64,000 nt of DNA from Bacteroidia bacterium (GTDB taxonomy: Bacteria > Bacteroidota > Bacteroidia > NS11-12g > UBA9320). The stretch lies in assembly GCA_020849295.1 (NCBI GenBank), contig JADLGN010000040.1, positions 1-64,000 on the forward strand. Reading direction: 5' to 3'. Shown here piece by piece: positions 20,165 through 30,178 of this stretch. Position 1 is the stretch's first letter; each line of letters starts with the position of its first letter. The notes under the pieces were generated by a model, which saw nothing but the letters and a program-made list of their open reading frames with translations, was not told the origin of the DNA and searched no databases. A program made the position numbers and the translations under genes.

Positions 20165-21028
20165 ATGAGAAATAAAATTTATAAACTCATTACTGCAGGA
20201 TTATCACTTGTATTATTGATAAATTTTGCAAATGCACAAAGTGCAGGTGAAACAACATTTAAGAGCACATGTACAGCGTGCCACACAGTGGGTATGGGCA
20301 AATTAATTGGACCCGATTTGGCAAATGTTGACCAAAGAAAACCGGAAGCTTGGTTGATTAAATTTATTAAATCATCACAATCTGTAATAAAAAGTGGAGA
20401 TAAATATGCAGATTCACTTTTTAAAGCATTTAACCAAGTAATGATGCCTGACCAAGCCCTTACTGATGCTCAGATTAAAGAAGTACTTGATTATATTAAA
20501 ACAAAAAGTCCGGCAGCTACAACTGCAAGTACAAGCACAACAAGCGAAACAGCAACAGAAGAGGCTCCATCTATTTCATCTACAGGAGATGCAGCAAGAG
20601 GAAAAGATTTATTTGTAGGTAATATTAGATTTTCGAACAATGGACCAACTTGCAACTCTTGTCATAATGTAGATATGGAGGGAGTTATTAGTGGTGGAGC
20701 ATTAGCAAAAGATTTAACTCAAGCACATTCAAGACTTGGAGAAGAAGGCGTAAAGGGAGTAATGGCAGGATTGCCATTTCCTCAAATGAAAACTTCTTAT
20801 GAAACAAAACCATTATTAGAACAAGAAATAGCAGATATAGTAGCTTTTCTTAAAGATGCCGACAAACAAGCATCGGCAAAAAGCACAACAGGAGTAGGCA
20901 GCACAATGTTAATTGGAGGAATAGTAGGAGTTGTTGTATTGCTAATTTTATTCTCAATTTTCTGGATTAAAAGAAAAAATCGTACGGTAAACTATTCTAT
21001 ATACGAAAGACAAATAAAATCAACATAA
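20165..21028 (+). CDS. Membrane-anchored dihaem cytochrome c (NarC-like position upstream of narG)
   Basis: Two CxxCH motifs (CTACHT, CNSCH), N-terminal half homologous to preceding gene, C-terminal TM MLIGGIVGVVVLLILFSIFWIKRK. Confidence 0.88.
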   Translation: MRNKIYKLITAGLSLVLLINFANAQSAGETTFKSTCTACHTVGMGKLIGPDLANVDQRKPEAWLIKFIKSSQSVIKSGDKYADSLFKAFNQVMMPDQALTDAQIKEVLDYIKTKSPAATTASTSTTSETATEEAPSISSTGDAARGKDLFVGNIRFSNNGPTCNSCHNVDMEGVISGGALAKDLTQAHSRLGEEGVKGVMAGLPFPQMKTSYETKPLLEQEIADIVAFLKDADKQASAKSTTGVGSTMLIGGIVGVVVLLILFSIFWIKRKNRTVNYSIYERQIKST

Positions 21029-21052
21029 AAAACAAAATAAAATAAAATAATT

Positions 21053-24000
21053 ATGAGTTGGATAGAAGACATCATTTCACCCAAAACCCGCCAGTGGGAA
21101 GAATTTTATCGCAATCGTTTTCAGCACGATAGAATTGTACGCAGTACACACGGTGTAAACTGTACAGGCGGATGCTCATGGCAAATTCATGTAAAAGAAG
21201 GTATTGTAGTGTGGGAAACACAACAATTAGATTATCCTTTACTTGAAAATTCATTACCACCTTATGAGCCAAGAGGCTGCCAGAGAGGTATTTCTTACTC
21301 ATGGTATTTATATAGTCCATTGAGAATAAAGTATCCGCTTGTTAGAGGAACTTTAATTGATTTTTTCAGAGAAGAAAAAGAAAAAGCGGGAGGTAACCCT
21401 GTTTTAGCTTGGGAAAATCTTCAAAAAAATAAAGAAAAAAGAAGCAGATACCAAAAATCAAGAGGTAAAGGCGGATTTAGAAGAGCAACATGGGACGAAG
21501 TTTTAGAACTAATTGCTGCTGCAAATATTTATACAGCGAAAAAACATGGACCAGATCGAGTTGCAGGATTTTCTCCAATTCCGGCAATGTCAATGATAAG
21601 TTATGCTGCTGGTGCAAGATTTTTACAATTGTTTGGTGGGTTTAATTTAAGTTTTTACGACTGGTATTGCGACCTTCCAACGCATTTCCCTGAAATGTGG
21701 GGAGAACAAACTGACGTTTGTGAAAGTGCAGACTGGTATAATTCAAAATTTATTGCTGATATGGGTGCTTGTCTTAACATGACAAGAACTCCAGATTGCC
21801 ATTTCTTTGCAGAATCAAGACACAATGGGACAAAAGCAGTAGTGTTTTCTCCAGACTTTAGTCAGGTATGTAAGTATGCTGACCAATGGGTTCCCTTACA
21901 TCCGGGAACTGATAATGCTTTTTGGATGGCAGTTACCCATGTTATTCTTAAAGAATTTCATCATGAAAAACAAACAAAGTACTTTATTGATTACACAAAA
22001 CAATATACTGACAGTTCTTTTTTAATACACTTAGATAAAGAAGGAGATCATTATGTGCCAGGAAGACTTGTTAGAGCCAATGAAATTTCAAAATGGAAAG
22101 ATATTGAAAACGGTGAATGGAAATTTTTAAATATTGATGAAAAAACAGGCGAACTTGTTGTGCCAAAAGGTACAATGGGTTACAGATGGGATAAAAACGG
22201 CGGTAAATGGAACATGAAATTGGAATGTGGAGAAACTGAAAAAACATTTGATCCTATACTTACAACAATAAATAAAAATGATGGTGTTTTGCAAACTGAA
22301 TTTGTAGAATTCGGTTTAGACAGTAAATTTTTACGTGGAATACCGGTTAAATATTTAGACACTGTAAATGGTAAAGTTCCTGTGGCTACAATTTATGATG
22401 TAATTATGGGACAATATGGTGTTAACAGAGGTCTTGAAGGAAATTATCCAAAAGATTATGATGATAAAGATGCATCATATACACCGGCATGGCAAGAAAT
22501 TTTTACAGGAATAGATTCAAAAACTGTATTACAATTTGCAAGAGAATGGGGAAATACAGCAGATACTACTCAAGGTAAATGTATGGTAATTATTGGTGCA
22601 GGTATAAATCATTGGTATCACGCAAATCTTATTTACCGTTCAGCAGCTATGACACTTGCACTTACAGGTTGTGTTGGTAAAAACGGTGGAGGATTAAATC
22701 ACTATGTTGGTCAAGAAAAACTTGCTCCTGTTGATTCATGGGGTGGAGTAACTTTTGCAAAAGACTGGGTACCAACAGCAAGATTACAACAAGCACCATT
22801 ATGGCATTATATTAATACTTGTCAATACAGATATGATGGTCGCCATTCACATTATAATGCTGTTCCGGATAATGAGCTAACTAACAAGCATACTGCTGAC
22901 AGTATTTATATGTCAGTAAGAAACGGCTGGATGCCATATTATCCTCAATTTAATCAAAATCCATTGAATTTGGTTAAAGAAGCAGAAGATAGCGGAGCAA
23001 AGACAAACGAAGAAATTGTAAATTATACAGTTGAACAACTTAAAAATAAAAAGTTACAATTTGCTATAAACGATCCTGACGCAGAAGAGAATTTTCCAAG
23101 ACTATGGTATATATGGAGAGGAAATGCAATTACAGGTAGTATGAAAGGACACGAATATGCATTTAAGCATTACCTTGGTACACATCATAACTCAATAGGA
23201 AAAGATTCTGAAGAACATACTGAAGAAGTTGTTTGGCATGAAATAGCTCCTGAAGGGAAAATGGACTTAGTAGTTGACTTAAACTTCAGAATGGATTCTT
23301 CAGCATTGTATTCTGATATTGTGTTACCTGCTGCTTCATGGTATGAAAAAACGGATATGAACAGCACAGATATGCATTCGTTTATTCATCCGCTTGGACA
23401 AGCAATAGCACCTGTTTGGGAATCAAAAACAGACTGGGATATATTTAAGAATATAGCTAAAGCAACAAGCGAAATGGCAAAACAGTATTTTTCAGAACCA
23501 ATGAAAGATATAATAATGACACCACTTTCACACGATTCGGCTGACGAAATTACACAACCAACCATCAAAGATTGGTATAAAGGAGAGTGTGAGCCTGTAC
23601 CTGGCAAATCAATGCCTAAACTAACAGTAGTAACCAGAGATTATACAAAACTATATGAGAAGTTTATTACTCTTGGTGAAGGAATAAGAGAAAAAGGGCT
23701 TGGGGCACATGGAAATCATTATTTCTGTAAAGACGAATACGATGAAATGTGTGAATCAAACCATTTCCCACGTAGAAAATATGAGGATAAAACATTACCT
23801 TCAATTCAAGAAGATGAATGGGTATGTAATGCAATTTTAAATCTATCAACTCTTACAAATGGTAAACTAAATTATGAAGCTTACCAGAATATGGAGAAAA
23901 AAACCGGACTTAAGTTAGCAGACTTAGGGGAAGGCAGTAAAGATGTAAGAATAAGATATCAAGATTTGGCAGCTCAGCCTAGAAGGTACAATACATCACC

Positions 24001-24670
24001 ACTTTGGTCAGGGCTAATGAATAATGGAAGAGCTTATGCTGCTTACACATACAATGTTGACAGATTAGTTCCTTGGAGAACACTTACCGGTAGACAGCAT
24101 TTTTATCTTGACCACGAATTGTATATTGCTCATGGTGAACATTTGCCTACATACAAACCTGCTCCAAGACCTGAAGTATATGGAGATTTAAGAGAAACAT
24201 GGAAAAATGGTAATGCACTTGCATTGAATTACCTTACACCACACGGAAAATGGCATATTCACTCTACTTATATGGAAAATATAAGAATGTTAACACTTTC
24301 AAGAGGATGTGAGCCATGCTGGTTGAGCGAAAAAGATGCAGAAACTTTAGGAATTAAAGATAATGATTGGGTAGAAGTACACAACGACCATGGTGTATAT
24401 GTTACAAGAGCTTGCGTGAGTGCAAGAATTGCACCAGGAAGTTGTATCGTATATCACGTACCCGAAAGAACAGTAGGAATTCCAAAATCACAACTTAGAG
24501 GCAACAAGAGAGGTGGCGGACACAATAGTGTAACTCGTACACACTTAAAACCAAATTATTTAAGCGGTGGTTATGGTCAGTTCTCATATCATTTCAATTA
24601 TTGGGGACCTATAGCTCCCCAGCGTGACACTCACGTAGTAGTAAAGAAAATGGAAAATTTAGTTTGGTAA
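21053..24670 (+). CDS. narG: Respiratory nitrate reductase alpha subunit
   Basis: 1205 aa; [32 protein letters not shown]...[59 protein letters not shown]; no twin-arginine leader. Confidence 0.95.
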   Translation: MSWIEDIISPKTRQWEEFYRNRFQHDRIVRSTHGVNCTGGCSWQIHVKEGIVVWETQQLDYPLLENSLPPYEPRGCQRGISYSWYLYSPLRIKYPLVRGTLIDFFREEKEKAGGNPVLAWENLQKNKEKRSRYQKSRGKGGFRRATWDEVLELIAAANIYTAKKHGPDRVAGFSPIPAMSMISYAAGARFLQLFGGFNLSFYDWYCDLPTHFPEMWGEQTDVCESADWYNSKFIADMGACLNMTRTPDCHFFAESRHNGTKAVVFSPDFSQVCKYADQWVPLHPGTDNAFWMAVTHVILKEFHHEKQTKYFIDYTKQYTDSSFLIHLDKEGDHYVPGRLVRANEISKWKDIENGEWKFLNIDEKTGELVVPKGTMGYRWDKNGGKWNMKLECGETEKTFDPILTTINKNDGVLQTEFVEFGLDSKFLRGIPVKYLDTVNGKVPVATIYDVIMGQYGVNRGLEGNYPKDYDDKDASYTPAWQEIFTGIDSKTVLQFAREWGNTADTTQGKCMVIIGAGINHWYHANLIYRSAAMTLALTGCVGKNGGGLNHYVGQEKLAPVDSWGGVTFAKDWVPTARLQQAPLWHYINTCQYRYDGRHSHYNAVPDNELTNKHTADSIYMSVRNGWMPYYPQFNQNPLNLVKEAEDSGAKTNEEIVNYTVEQLKNKKLQFAINDPDAEENFPRLWYIWRGNAITGSMKGHEYAFKHYLGTHHNSIGKDSEEHTEEVVWHEIAPEGKMDLVVDLNFRMDSSALYSDIVLPAASWYEKTDMNSTDMHSFIHPLGQAIAPVWESKTDWDIFKNIAKATSEMAKQYFSEPMKDIIMTPLSHDSADEITQPTIKDWYKGECEPVPGKSMPKLTVVTRDYTKLYEKFITLGEGIREKGLGAHGNHYFCKDEYDEMCESNHFPRRKYEDKTLPSIQEDEWVCNAILNLSTLTNGKLNYEAYQNMEKKTGLKLADLGEGSKDVRIRYQDLAAQPRRYNTSPLWSGLMNNGRAYAAYTYNVDRLVPWRTLTGRQHFYLDHELYIAHGEHLPTYKPAPRPEVYGDLRETWKNGNALALNYLTPHGKWHIHSTYMENIRMLTLSRGCEPCWLSEKDAETLGIKDNDWVEVHNDHGVYVTRACVSARIAPGSCIVYHVPERTVGIPKSQLRGNKRGGGHNSVTRTHLKPNYLSGGYGQFSYHFNYWGPIAPQRDTHVVVKKMENLVW

Positions 24671-24705
24671 TAATTATTAATTAAAAAAAGAAAATTTATA
24701 AAATT

Positions 24706-26256
24706 ATGGACGTACGTTCTCAAGTATCAATGGTTTTTCACCTCGATAAATGTATCGGGTGCCACACATGTTCAGTAGCATGTAAAAATATATGGACTGA
24801 CCGAAAAGGAGCAGAATACATGTGGTGGAATAATGTAGAAACAAAGCCCGGAACCGGTTACCCTACAAAATGGGAAGACCAAACAATATACCGAGGTGGT
24901 TGGCAAAAAGAAAACGGTAAAGTTACTCTAAAAGGTGCAGGAAAAAGACGTGGTTTAACAAATATTTTTTATAACCCAAATTTGCCTGTAATAGATGACT
25001 ATTACGAGCCTTTCACTTACAAATATTTAGATTTAATTGAAGCTCCCGAAGGCGATGACCAACCTACTGCAAGACCTGTATCATTAATAACAGGTGAGCC
25101 TATTGATATTAAAATGGGTCCAAACTGGGATGATGATTTAAGCGGAACGCCAGACTTTGCAAGAAATGACCCCAACTTCCAAAATTTGTCAGCAGCAGAA
25201 CAAGAAGTAATGTTTCAACTTGAAAAGATGGCATTTTTCTATTTACCTCGTATTTGCAACCATTGTTTAAATCCTGCTTGTGTTGCATCTTGCCCGTCAG
25301 GAGCAATCTACAAAAGAGGGGAAGATGGTGTGGTTTTAATTAATCAAGAAGTGTGCAGAGCATGGAGGATGTGTGTAACTGCCTGCCCTTACAAAAAATC
25401 ATATTATAACTGGCATACCGGCAAATCAGAAAAATGTATTTTATGTTTTCCAAGACTTGAAGCCGGATTAGCTCCTGCTTGTATGCACTCATGTGTAGGA
25501 AGAATAAGATATTTAGGAGTATTATTATATGATGCTTCAAAAATAGAAGATGTAGTACATGATGACGAAAAAAATCTTATAAATCGCCACATGGATATAA
25601 TATTAGATCCATTTGATGAAAAAGTAATAAGAGCTGCTAAAATGAATGGTGTTGCTGATTCTACAATTCATGCAGCACAAAATTCGCCGGTTTATAAATA
25701 TGTTAAAGAGTGGAAACTTGCATTGCCTTTACATGCAGAGTTCAGAACGCTGCCAATGTTATTTTATGTTCCACCTTTATTGCCGGTAATGGCTACTTTG
25801 AAACAAGTTGACAATACAGAACAAGCTGATAAAATGAATCCAATAGCAAAGTATTGGGACGATAATTGGCTATATGATACAAGTACTGCCGAGCTTTGGG
25901 GAACATTAGACCAAGTAAGATTTCCATTAAAATATCTTGCAAATATGCTTAGTGCAGGTAATGAAGATATGATAAAAGATAAATGGAAAAAACTTATGGC
26001 AGTAAGAATACACCGCCGTAGAGTTACAGTAGGCGACATAAGTAATGAAAAAGCTGACGAAGTACTGAGAGATGCCGGACTTACAGCCGAACAAGCAGAC
26101 GGAGTATTTTATCTTACAGCACTAGCTAAATTTGAAGACCGCTTTGTTATTCCACCTGCACATCGCGAACAAGCAATTGAAATGATGGATTTTACAGGTG
26201 ACGCAAAAGGAGAAATAGGATTTGGAATTAAAAGTAAAGTAAAAAGAGGGTTATAA
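24706..26256 (+). CDS. narH: Nitrate reductase beta subunit
   Basis: CIGCHTCSVACKNIWTDRKGAEYMWWNNVETKPGTGYP; CNHCLNPACVASCPSGAIYKR; CRAWRMCVTACPYKK; CILCFPRLEAGLAPACMHSCVGRIRYLGV. Confidence 0.95.
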   Translation: MDVRSQVSMVFHLDKCIGCHTCSVACKNIWTDRKGAEYMWWNNVETKPGTGYPTKWEDQTIYRGGWQKENGKVTLKGAGKRRGLTNIFYNPNLPVIDDYYEPFTYKYLDLIEAPEGDDQPTARPVSLITGEPIDIKMGPNWDDDLSGTPDFARNDPNFQNLSAAEQEVMFQLEKMAFFYLPRICNHCLNPACVASCPSGAIYKRGEDGVVLINQEVCRAWRMCVTACPYKKSYYNWHTGKSEKCILCFPRLEAGLAPACMHSCVGRIRYLGVLLYDASKIEDVVHDDEKNLINRHMDIILDPFDEKVIRAAKMNGVADSTIHAAQNSPVYKYVKEWKLALPLHAEFRTLPMLFYVPPLLPVMATLKQVDNTEQADKMNPIAKYWDDNWLYDTSTAELWGTLDQVRFPLKYLANMLSAGNEDMIKDKWKKLMAVRIHRRRVTVGDISNEKADEVLRDAGLTAEQADGVFYLTALAKFEDRFVIPPAHREQAIEMMDFTGDAKGEIGFGIKSKVKRGL

Positions 26257-26267
26257 AAATTAAAGCA

Positions 26268-27053
26268 GTGAATTCAATTCAAACTAACAATATTTCAGAT
26301 AACAGCAAGTATTCCATTTATGGTTTACTTGCTCAGTTGTATGAATATCCAAAAGACGAATCATATAAGAAAAATATAATTTCAATATATGAAACATTAA
26401 GGAAAGAAATACCTGAAGCAGCAGAATCTATGGAGTTTTTTATTGATTTTATTAATGAAGCATCTATTAGTGAAATCCAGGAACTTTATCTTAGGTCATT
26501 TGATGTGCAAGCAATAACTACTCTTGATATTGGATTTGTATTATTTGGTGAAGATTACAAAAGAGGTCAACTTTTGGTAAATTTAAACAGAGAACACAGA
26601 GATGCATCAAACGAATGTAATACAGAATTAGCTGATAGTTTACCAAACGTATTGAATCTATTGTCTAAAATGACAAATTTTGAAATGAGGGAAGAAATTG
26701 CTTCAAAACTAGTTATTCCTGCGATAGTTAAAATGTCAAGTGAGTTTTCAACTGAAAAAATAGAGAAGAAAGATGTTATTTATAAAAAACATCTTAAAAC
26801 TTTGATTGATTTCTCTCAGAAATATAGAATAGTTTATCAAACAATATTAAATGCAACGTTAGTAGTGTTAAAAAGAGATTTTAAATATGATATAAATATT
26901 CTTAATTACTTTAAAGATGAAAAATGCCATGACGAGGCTCAATCTTGTTCATGCAGTACCGAAGAAAAGGCAGAACCGATTAGCTTTACAAATAATAACT
27001 ATTTTAAAGACTTTAGTGAACAAATAGAAATTGAAATGATAATTGAAAAATAA
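26268..27053 (+). CDS. narJ: Nitrate reductase assembly chaperone (NarJ/TorD family)
   Basis: YLRSFDVQAITTLDIGFVLFGEDYKRGQLLVNLNREHRDA; position between narH and narI; GTG start. Confidence 0.88.
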   Translation: MNSIQTNNISDNSKYSIYGLLAQLYEYPKDESYKKNIISIYETLRKEIPEAAESMEFFIDFINEASISEIQELYLRSFDVQAITTLDIGFVLFGEDYKRGQLLVNLNREHRDASNECNTELADSLPNVLNLLSKMTNFEMREEIASKLVIPAIVKMSSEFSTEKIEKKDVIYKKHLKTLIDFSQKYRIVYQTILNATLVVLKRDFKYDINILNYFKDEKCHDEAQSCSCSTEEKAEPISFTNNNYFKDFSEQIEIEMIIEK

Positions 27054-27082
27054 AAATTTAAACAACAAAAAATTTATAAAAT

Positions 27083-27811
27083 ATGAACATCCTCGATAAT
27101 TTTTTTCTGATTGCATTGCCCTATATCGCACTTGCAGTATTTTTAGTAGGTTCTATATACAGATACACCTATAAAGGATTCCAGCTTTCTTCTTTGTCTT
27201 CTCAGTTTTTGGAAGGCAGAAGATTGTTTTACGGTTCAGTGCCGTTTCACTGGGGAGTGATATTTTTATTTACAGGTCACTTAATAGCTTTCTTGTTTCC
27301 AAGAAGTGTATTAGCTTGGAACAGCCAGCCTGTAAGACTTATGATACTTGAAATTACAGCTTTTGTTTTTGGTATTAGTATGCTTATTGGTTTAGTAAAT
27401 TTATTAATTAGAAGATATACAACACCAAGATTAAAATATGTTACAAACAAAATGGACTTTGTAGTTTACGCACTATTAATCACACAAACATTTGTTGGTT
27501 TATGGATTGCATACAATTTCAGATGGGGTTCTTCATGGTTTTCATCATTATTAACACCATATTTATATTCAATATTTACTCTCCAACCAGATACTTCGGC
27601 TGTAGTATTATTGCCTTGGACTGTAAAATTGCATATAATACTTGCTTTTACAATAATTGGTATTATTCCATTTTCAAGGTTAATACACTTTTTGGTTCCT
27701 CCAATAAATTATATTTGGAGACCATATCAGCAAGTAAAATGGTATTGGGACAAACGCAAAGTTAGAAGCCCAAGAACACCATGGACTTTGCAGCGTCCAA
27801 AAAATAATTAA
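27083..27811 (+). CDS. narI: Nitrate reductase gamma subunit
   Basis: 5-TM protein; FYGSVPFHWGVIFLFTGHLIAFLFPRS...WTVKLHIILAFTIIGIIPFSRLIHFLVPPINYIWRPYQ. Confidence 0.93.
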   Translation: MNILDNFFLIALPYIALAVFLVGSIYRYTYKGFQLSSLSSQFLEGRRLFYGSVPFHWGVIFLFTGHLIAFLFPRSVLAWNSQPVRLMILEITAFVFGISMLIGLVNLLIRRYTTPRLKYVTNKMDFVVYALLITQTFVGLWIAYNFRWGSSWFSSLLTPYLYSIFTLQPDTSAVVLLPWTVKLHIILAFTIIGIIPFSRLIHFLVPPINYIWRPYQQVKWYWDKRKVRSPRTPWTLQRPKNN

Positions 27812-27813
27812 AA

Positions 27814-28257
27814 ATGTTGCTAAATATAGTTTCTGACGAGGAATTACTGACAAGTCAGATTGTAAAAACAATTCTGCTCGTTTTAATAACAATTGGAATT
27901 ATATACAACATTTATAAAATTGTACGTAGCGAAACAAAGGTTAGACGAATTATAAATTTATCAATATTAATATTTCTTGTTTTATCAATAATATTAGTAT
28001 TTAGAGAATATAAATATGAAACAACACTGTTAAAAGATACAAAATACACTACAGGGGTAACAATTGGATATTGTAGTGTTTTTGCAAGAGGAGAAGGCAT
28101 TGAGTTTGAATACGAAATTGATGGTAAAAAATACAGATGTTGTAATACTTTTCATCCGGTACCAAAGGATAGCATAGTGGTTCCCGGAGGAAAATATAAA
28201 GTAAGATACACGAAAAAATATATTAATAAAGGAAGGATGGTATTTAAAAATGAATAA
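27814..28257 (+). CDS. Small membrane protein of unknown function in nar operon
   Basis: Two N-terminal hydrophobic segments, then YEIDGKKYRCCNTFHPVPKDSIVVPGGKYKVRYTKKYINKGRMVF; 3 nt from narI. Confidence 0.65.
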   Translation: MLLNIVSDEELLTSQIVKTILLVLITIGIIYNIYKIVRSETKVRRIINLSILIFLVLSIILVFREYKYETTLLKDTKYTTGVTIGYCSVFARGEGIEFEYEIDGKKYRCCNTFHPVPKDSIVVPGGKYKVRYTKKYINKGRMVFKNE

Positions 28258-28268
28258 TTTTATATATC

Positions 28269-28664
28269 ATGAAAAAAATAATTTTTATTACAATCATTCT
28301 TTTAAGTTTTGATTTATTGTATTCACAGGATTCTAAAAGTAAAAATGCACCTCCCAAAGTAGTTTTTAAGCCTGTTGGAACTGTTAATTTGAGTTTTCAT
28401 CCCCACAAAGGGACTAATTTAAACTCTTTGTTTTTAAATTTTGGAGGACCAGGTGTAAAAGTTGAGTATGGAAAATATAGCATTGCTTACAATATGTTTC
28501 CCTCAATCAGATATTATGATGATAATGCAACACCTATTCTGGGTACCGGTTTTCAAGTTACTTATAAGAAATTATCTGTAGTTGCTCCTATGTATTATGT
28601 TGTAAGTCCAAATAGTAAGAAAAATATTTGGATAGTTAGTTTTGGCTTTGGATACAAATTATAA
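28269..28664 (+). CDS. Small secreted, beta-rich (possible outer-membrane) protein of unknown function in nar operon
   Basis: Signal peptide MKKIIFITIILLSFDLLYSQ; alternating beta strands, ends with aromatic/hydrophobic FGFGYKL. Confidence 0.6.
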   Translation: MKKIIFITIILLSFDLLYSQDSKSKNAPPKVVFKPVGTVNLSFHPHKGTNLNSLFLNFGGPGVKVEYGKYSIAYNMFPSIRYYDDNATPILGTGFQVTYKKLSVVAPMYYVVSPNSKKNIWIVSFGFGYKL

Positions 28665-28673
28665 TACAAAATC

Positions 28674-30170
28674 ATGGAACAGAAAGTAAGCGGGATGTCA
28701 TACAGAATCCTATTTTTAAATACTCTTGCATTTACTGTTTGTTTTGCAGTATGGATGTTCAATGGAGTATTAGTTGCATTTTTAGTAGATAATCAAGTAT
28801 TCAAGTGGGATCCTGTACAAATAGGTTGGTTACTTGCAATACCGGTTTTAAGTGGTTCTATATTCAGATTACACGGGGGTATTTGGACTGATAAATACGG
28901 TGGAAAATGGATGTTGGGTGGTTTGTTGTTTTTATGTGCAATACCAATGTATTTGATAAGTTATGCAAATAGTTTTACAAGTTTTGCAATTTGTAGTTTC
29001 GGATTTGGGCTTACAGGTGTAGGTTTTTCGATTGGAATTGCATCTACGTCAATGTGGTTTTCAAAAGAATGGCAAGGCAGGGCATTAGGAATATTTGGTA
29101 TGGGAAATTTTGGTGCAGGTATAACTACACTATTAGCTCCTACACTACTTAAAAAACTTACAAATAATGGTACAAACCTTGACAATTGGAGACAACTGCC
29201 ACAAATTTATGCTGCTGCTTTGGTAGTGATGGGGGTAATATTTTTGTTATTTACCCAAAATAAAAAATCTGTTACAGCAGCAAATAAAAAATTCAAAGAA
29301 ATGATTAAGCCACTTAAAGAGGTACGAGTTTGGCGTTTTGGATTATATTATTATTTGGTATTTGGATGTTTTGTTGCATTGGCACAATGGCTTGTACCAT
29401 ATTACTTAAATGTATATTCAGTTTCATTGGTTACAGCAGGAATTCTTGCAACGGTATTTAGTATGCCTTCAGGATTAATAAGAGCTTTAGGCGGTTGGAT
29501 GTCTGACAAATTTGGTGCAAGAAGAGTTATGTATTGGATTTTTATAACATCAATATTATTCTGCTTTTTATTAATTATACCTAAAATGACAATAAACTCA
29601 CCTGGTCTTGGAATTATGGCCAAAAGAGCTGGTACTGTTACTGAAATAACTGACAATTTAATTAAAATAGACAATGTGAGTTATCCATTAATTAAAAAAG
29701 CTTCAGAAAAAGAAATAAATGGTAATACAAATTCTATTCTGCCACATAAATCTGTATATCAAGAGCCAACTGTAAAAGTTGGAGATAAGGTAGTTAAAAA
29801 ACAAAAAATTGCAGCTGGAGTAACAAATATAGTTTTCCATGCAAATATTTGGGTAGCTACTTTTTTTATATTTATGGTAGGTATAATTTGGGGAATTGGA
29901 AAAGCAGCGGTTTATAAGCACATACCAAATTACTTCCCTAATGATGTAGGTGCAGTAGGAGGCATGGTAGGTGTACTTGGTGGTTTAGGGGGATTTTTCT
30001 CACCTATTATTTTTGGATATTTATTAAAATGGACCGGACTTTGGACAAGTATGTGGATATTCTTATGGATAATATCAGTTATATGTTTATGGTGGATGCA
30101 CAACGTAATTACAAAAATGCGAGATGCAGCAGCACCTGATACAAAAGGAAAATTTGAAAATTTAAAATAA
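28674..30170 (+). CDS. NarK-type MFS nitrate/nitrite transporter with ~80-aa soluble insert
   Basis: FGFGLTGVGFSIGIASTSMWFSKEWQGRALGIFGMGNFGAGITTLLAPTLL; insert AKRAGTVTEITDNLIKIDNVSYPL...QEPTVKVGDKVVKKQKIAAGVTNI. Confidence 0.9.
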   Translation: MEQKVSGMSYRILFLNTLAFTVCFAVWMFNGVLVAFLVDNQVFKWDPVQIGWLLAIPVLSGSIFRLHGGIWTDKYGGKWMLGGLLFLCAIPMYLISYANSFTSFAICSFGFGLTGVGFSIGIASTSMWFSKEWQGRALGIFGMGNFGAGITTLLAPTLLKKLTNNGTNLDNWRQLPQIYAAALVVMGVIFLLFTQNKKSVTAANKKFKEMIKPLKEVRVWRFGLYYYLVFGCFVALAQWLVPYYLNVYSVSLVTAGILATVFSMPSGLIRALGGWMSDKFGARRVMYWIFITSILFCFLLIIPKMTINSPGLGIMAKRAGTVTEITDNLIKIDNVSYPLIKKASEKEINGNTNSILPHKSVYQEPTVKVGDKVVKKQKIAAGVTNIVFHANIWVATFFIFMVGIIWGIGKAAVYKHIPNYFPNDVGAVGGMVGVLGGLGGFFSPIIFGYLLKWTGLWTSMWIFLWIISVICLWWMHNVITKMRDAAAPDTKGKFENLK

Positions 30171-30178
30171 AAAAGAAA

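Noticed and set aside
27502-27765. 87-aa out-of-frame plus-strand ORF within narI
   Set aside because: Alternative frame of a well-supported narI; no independent evidence.
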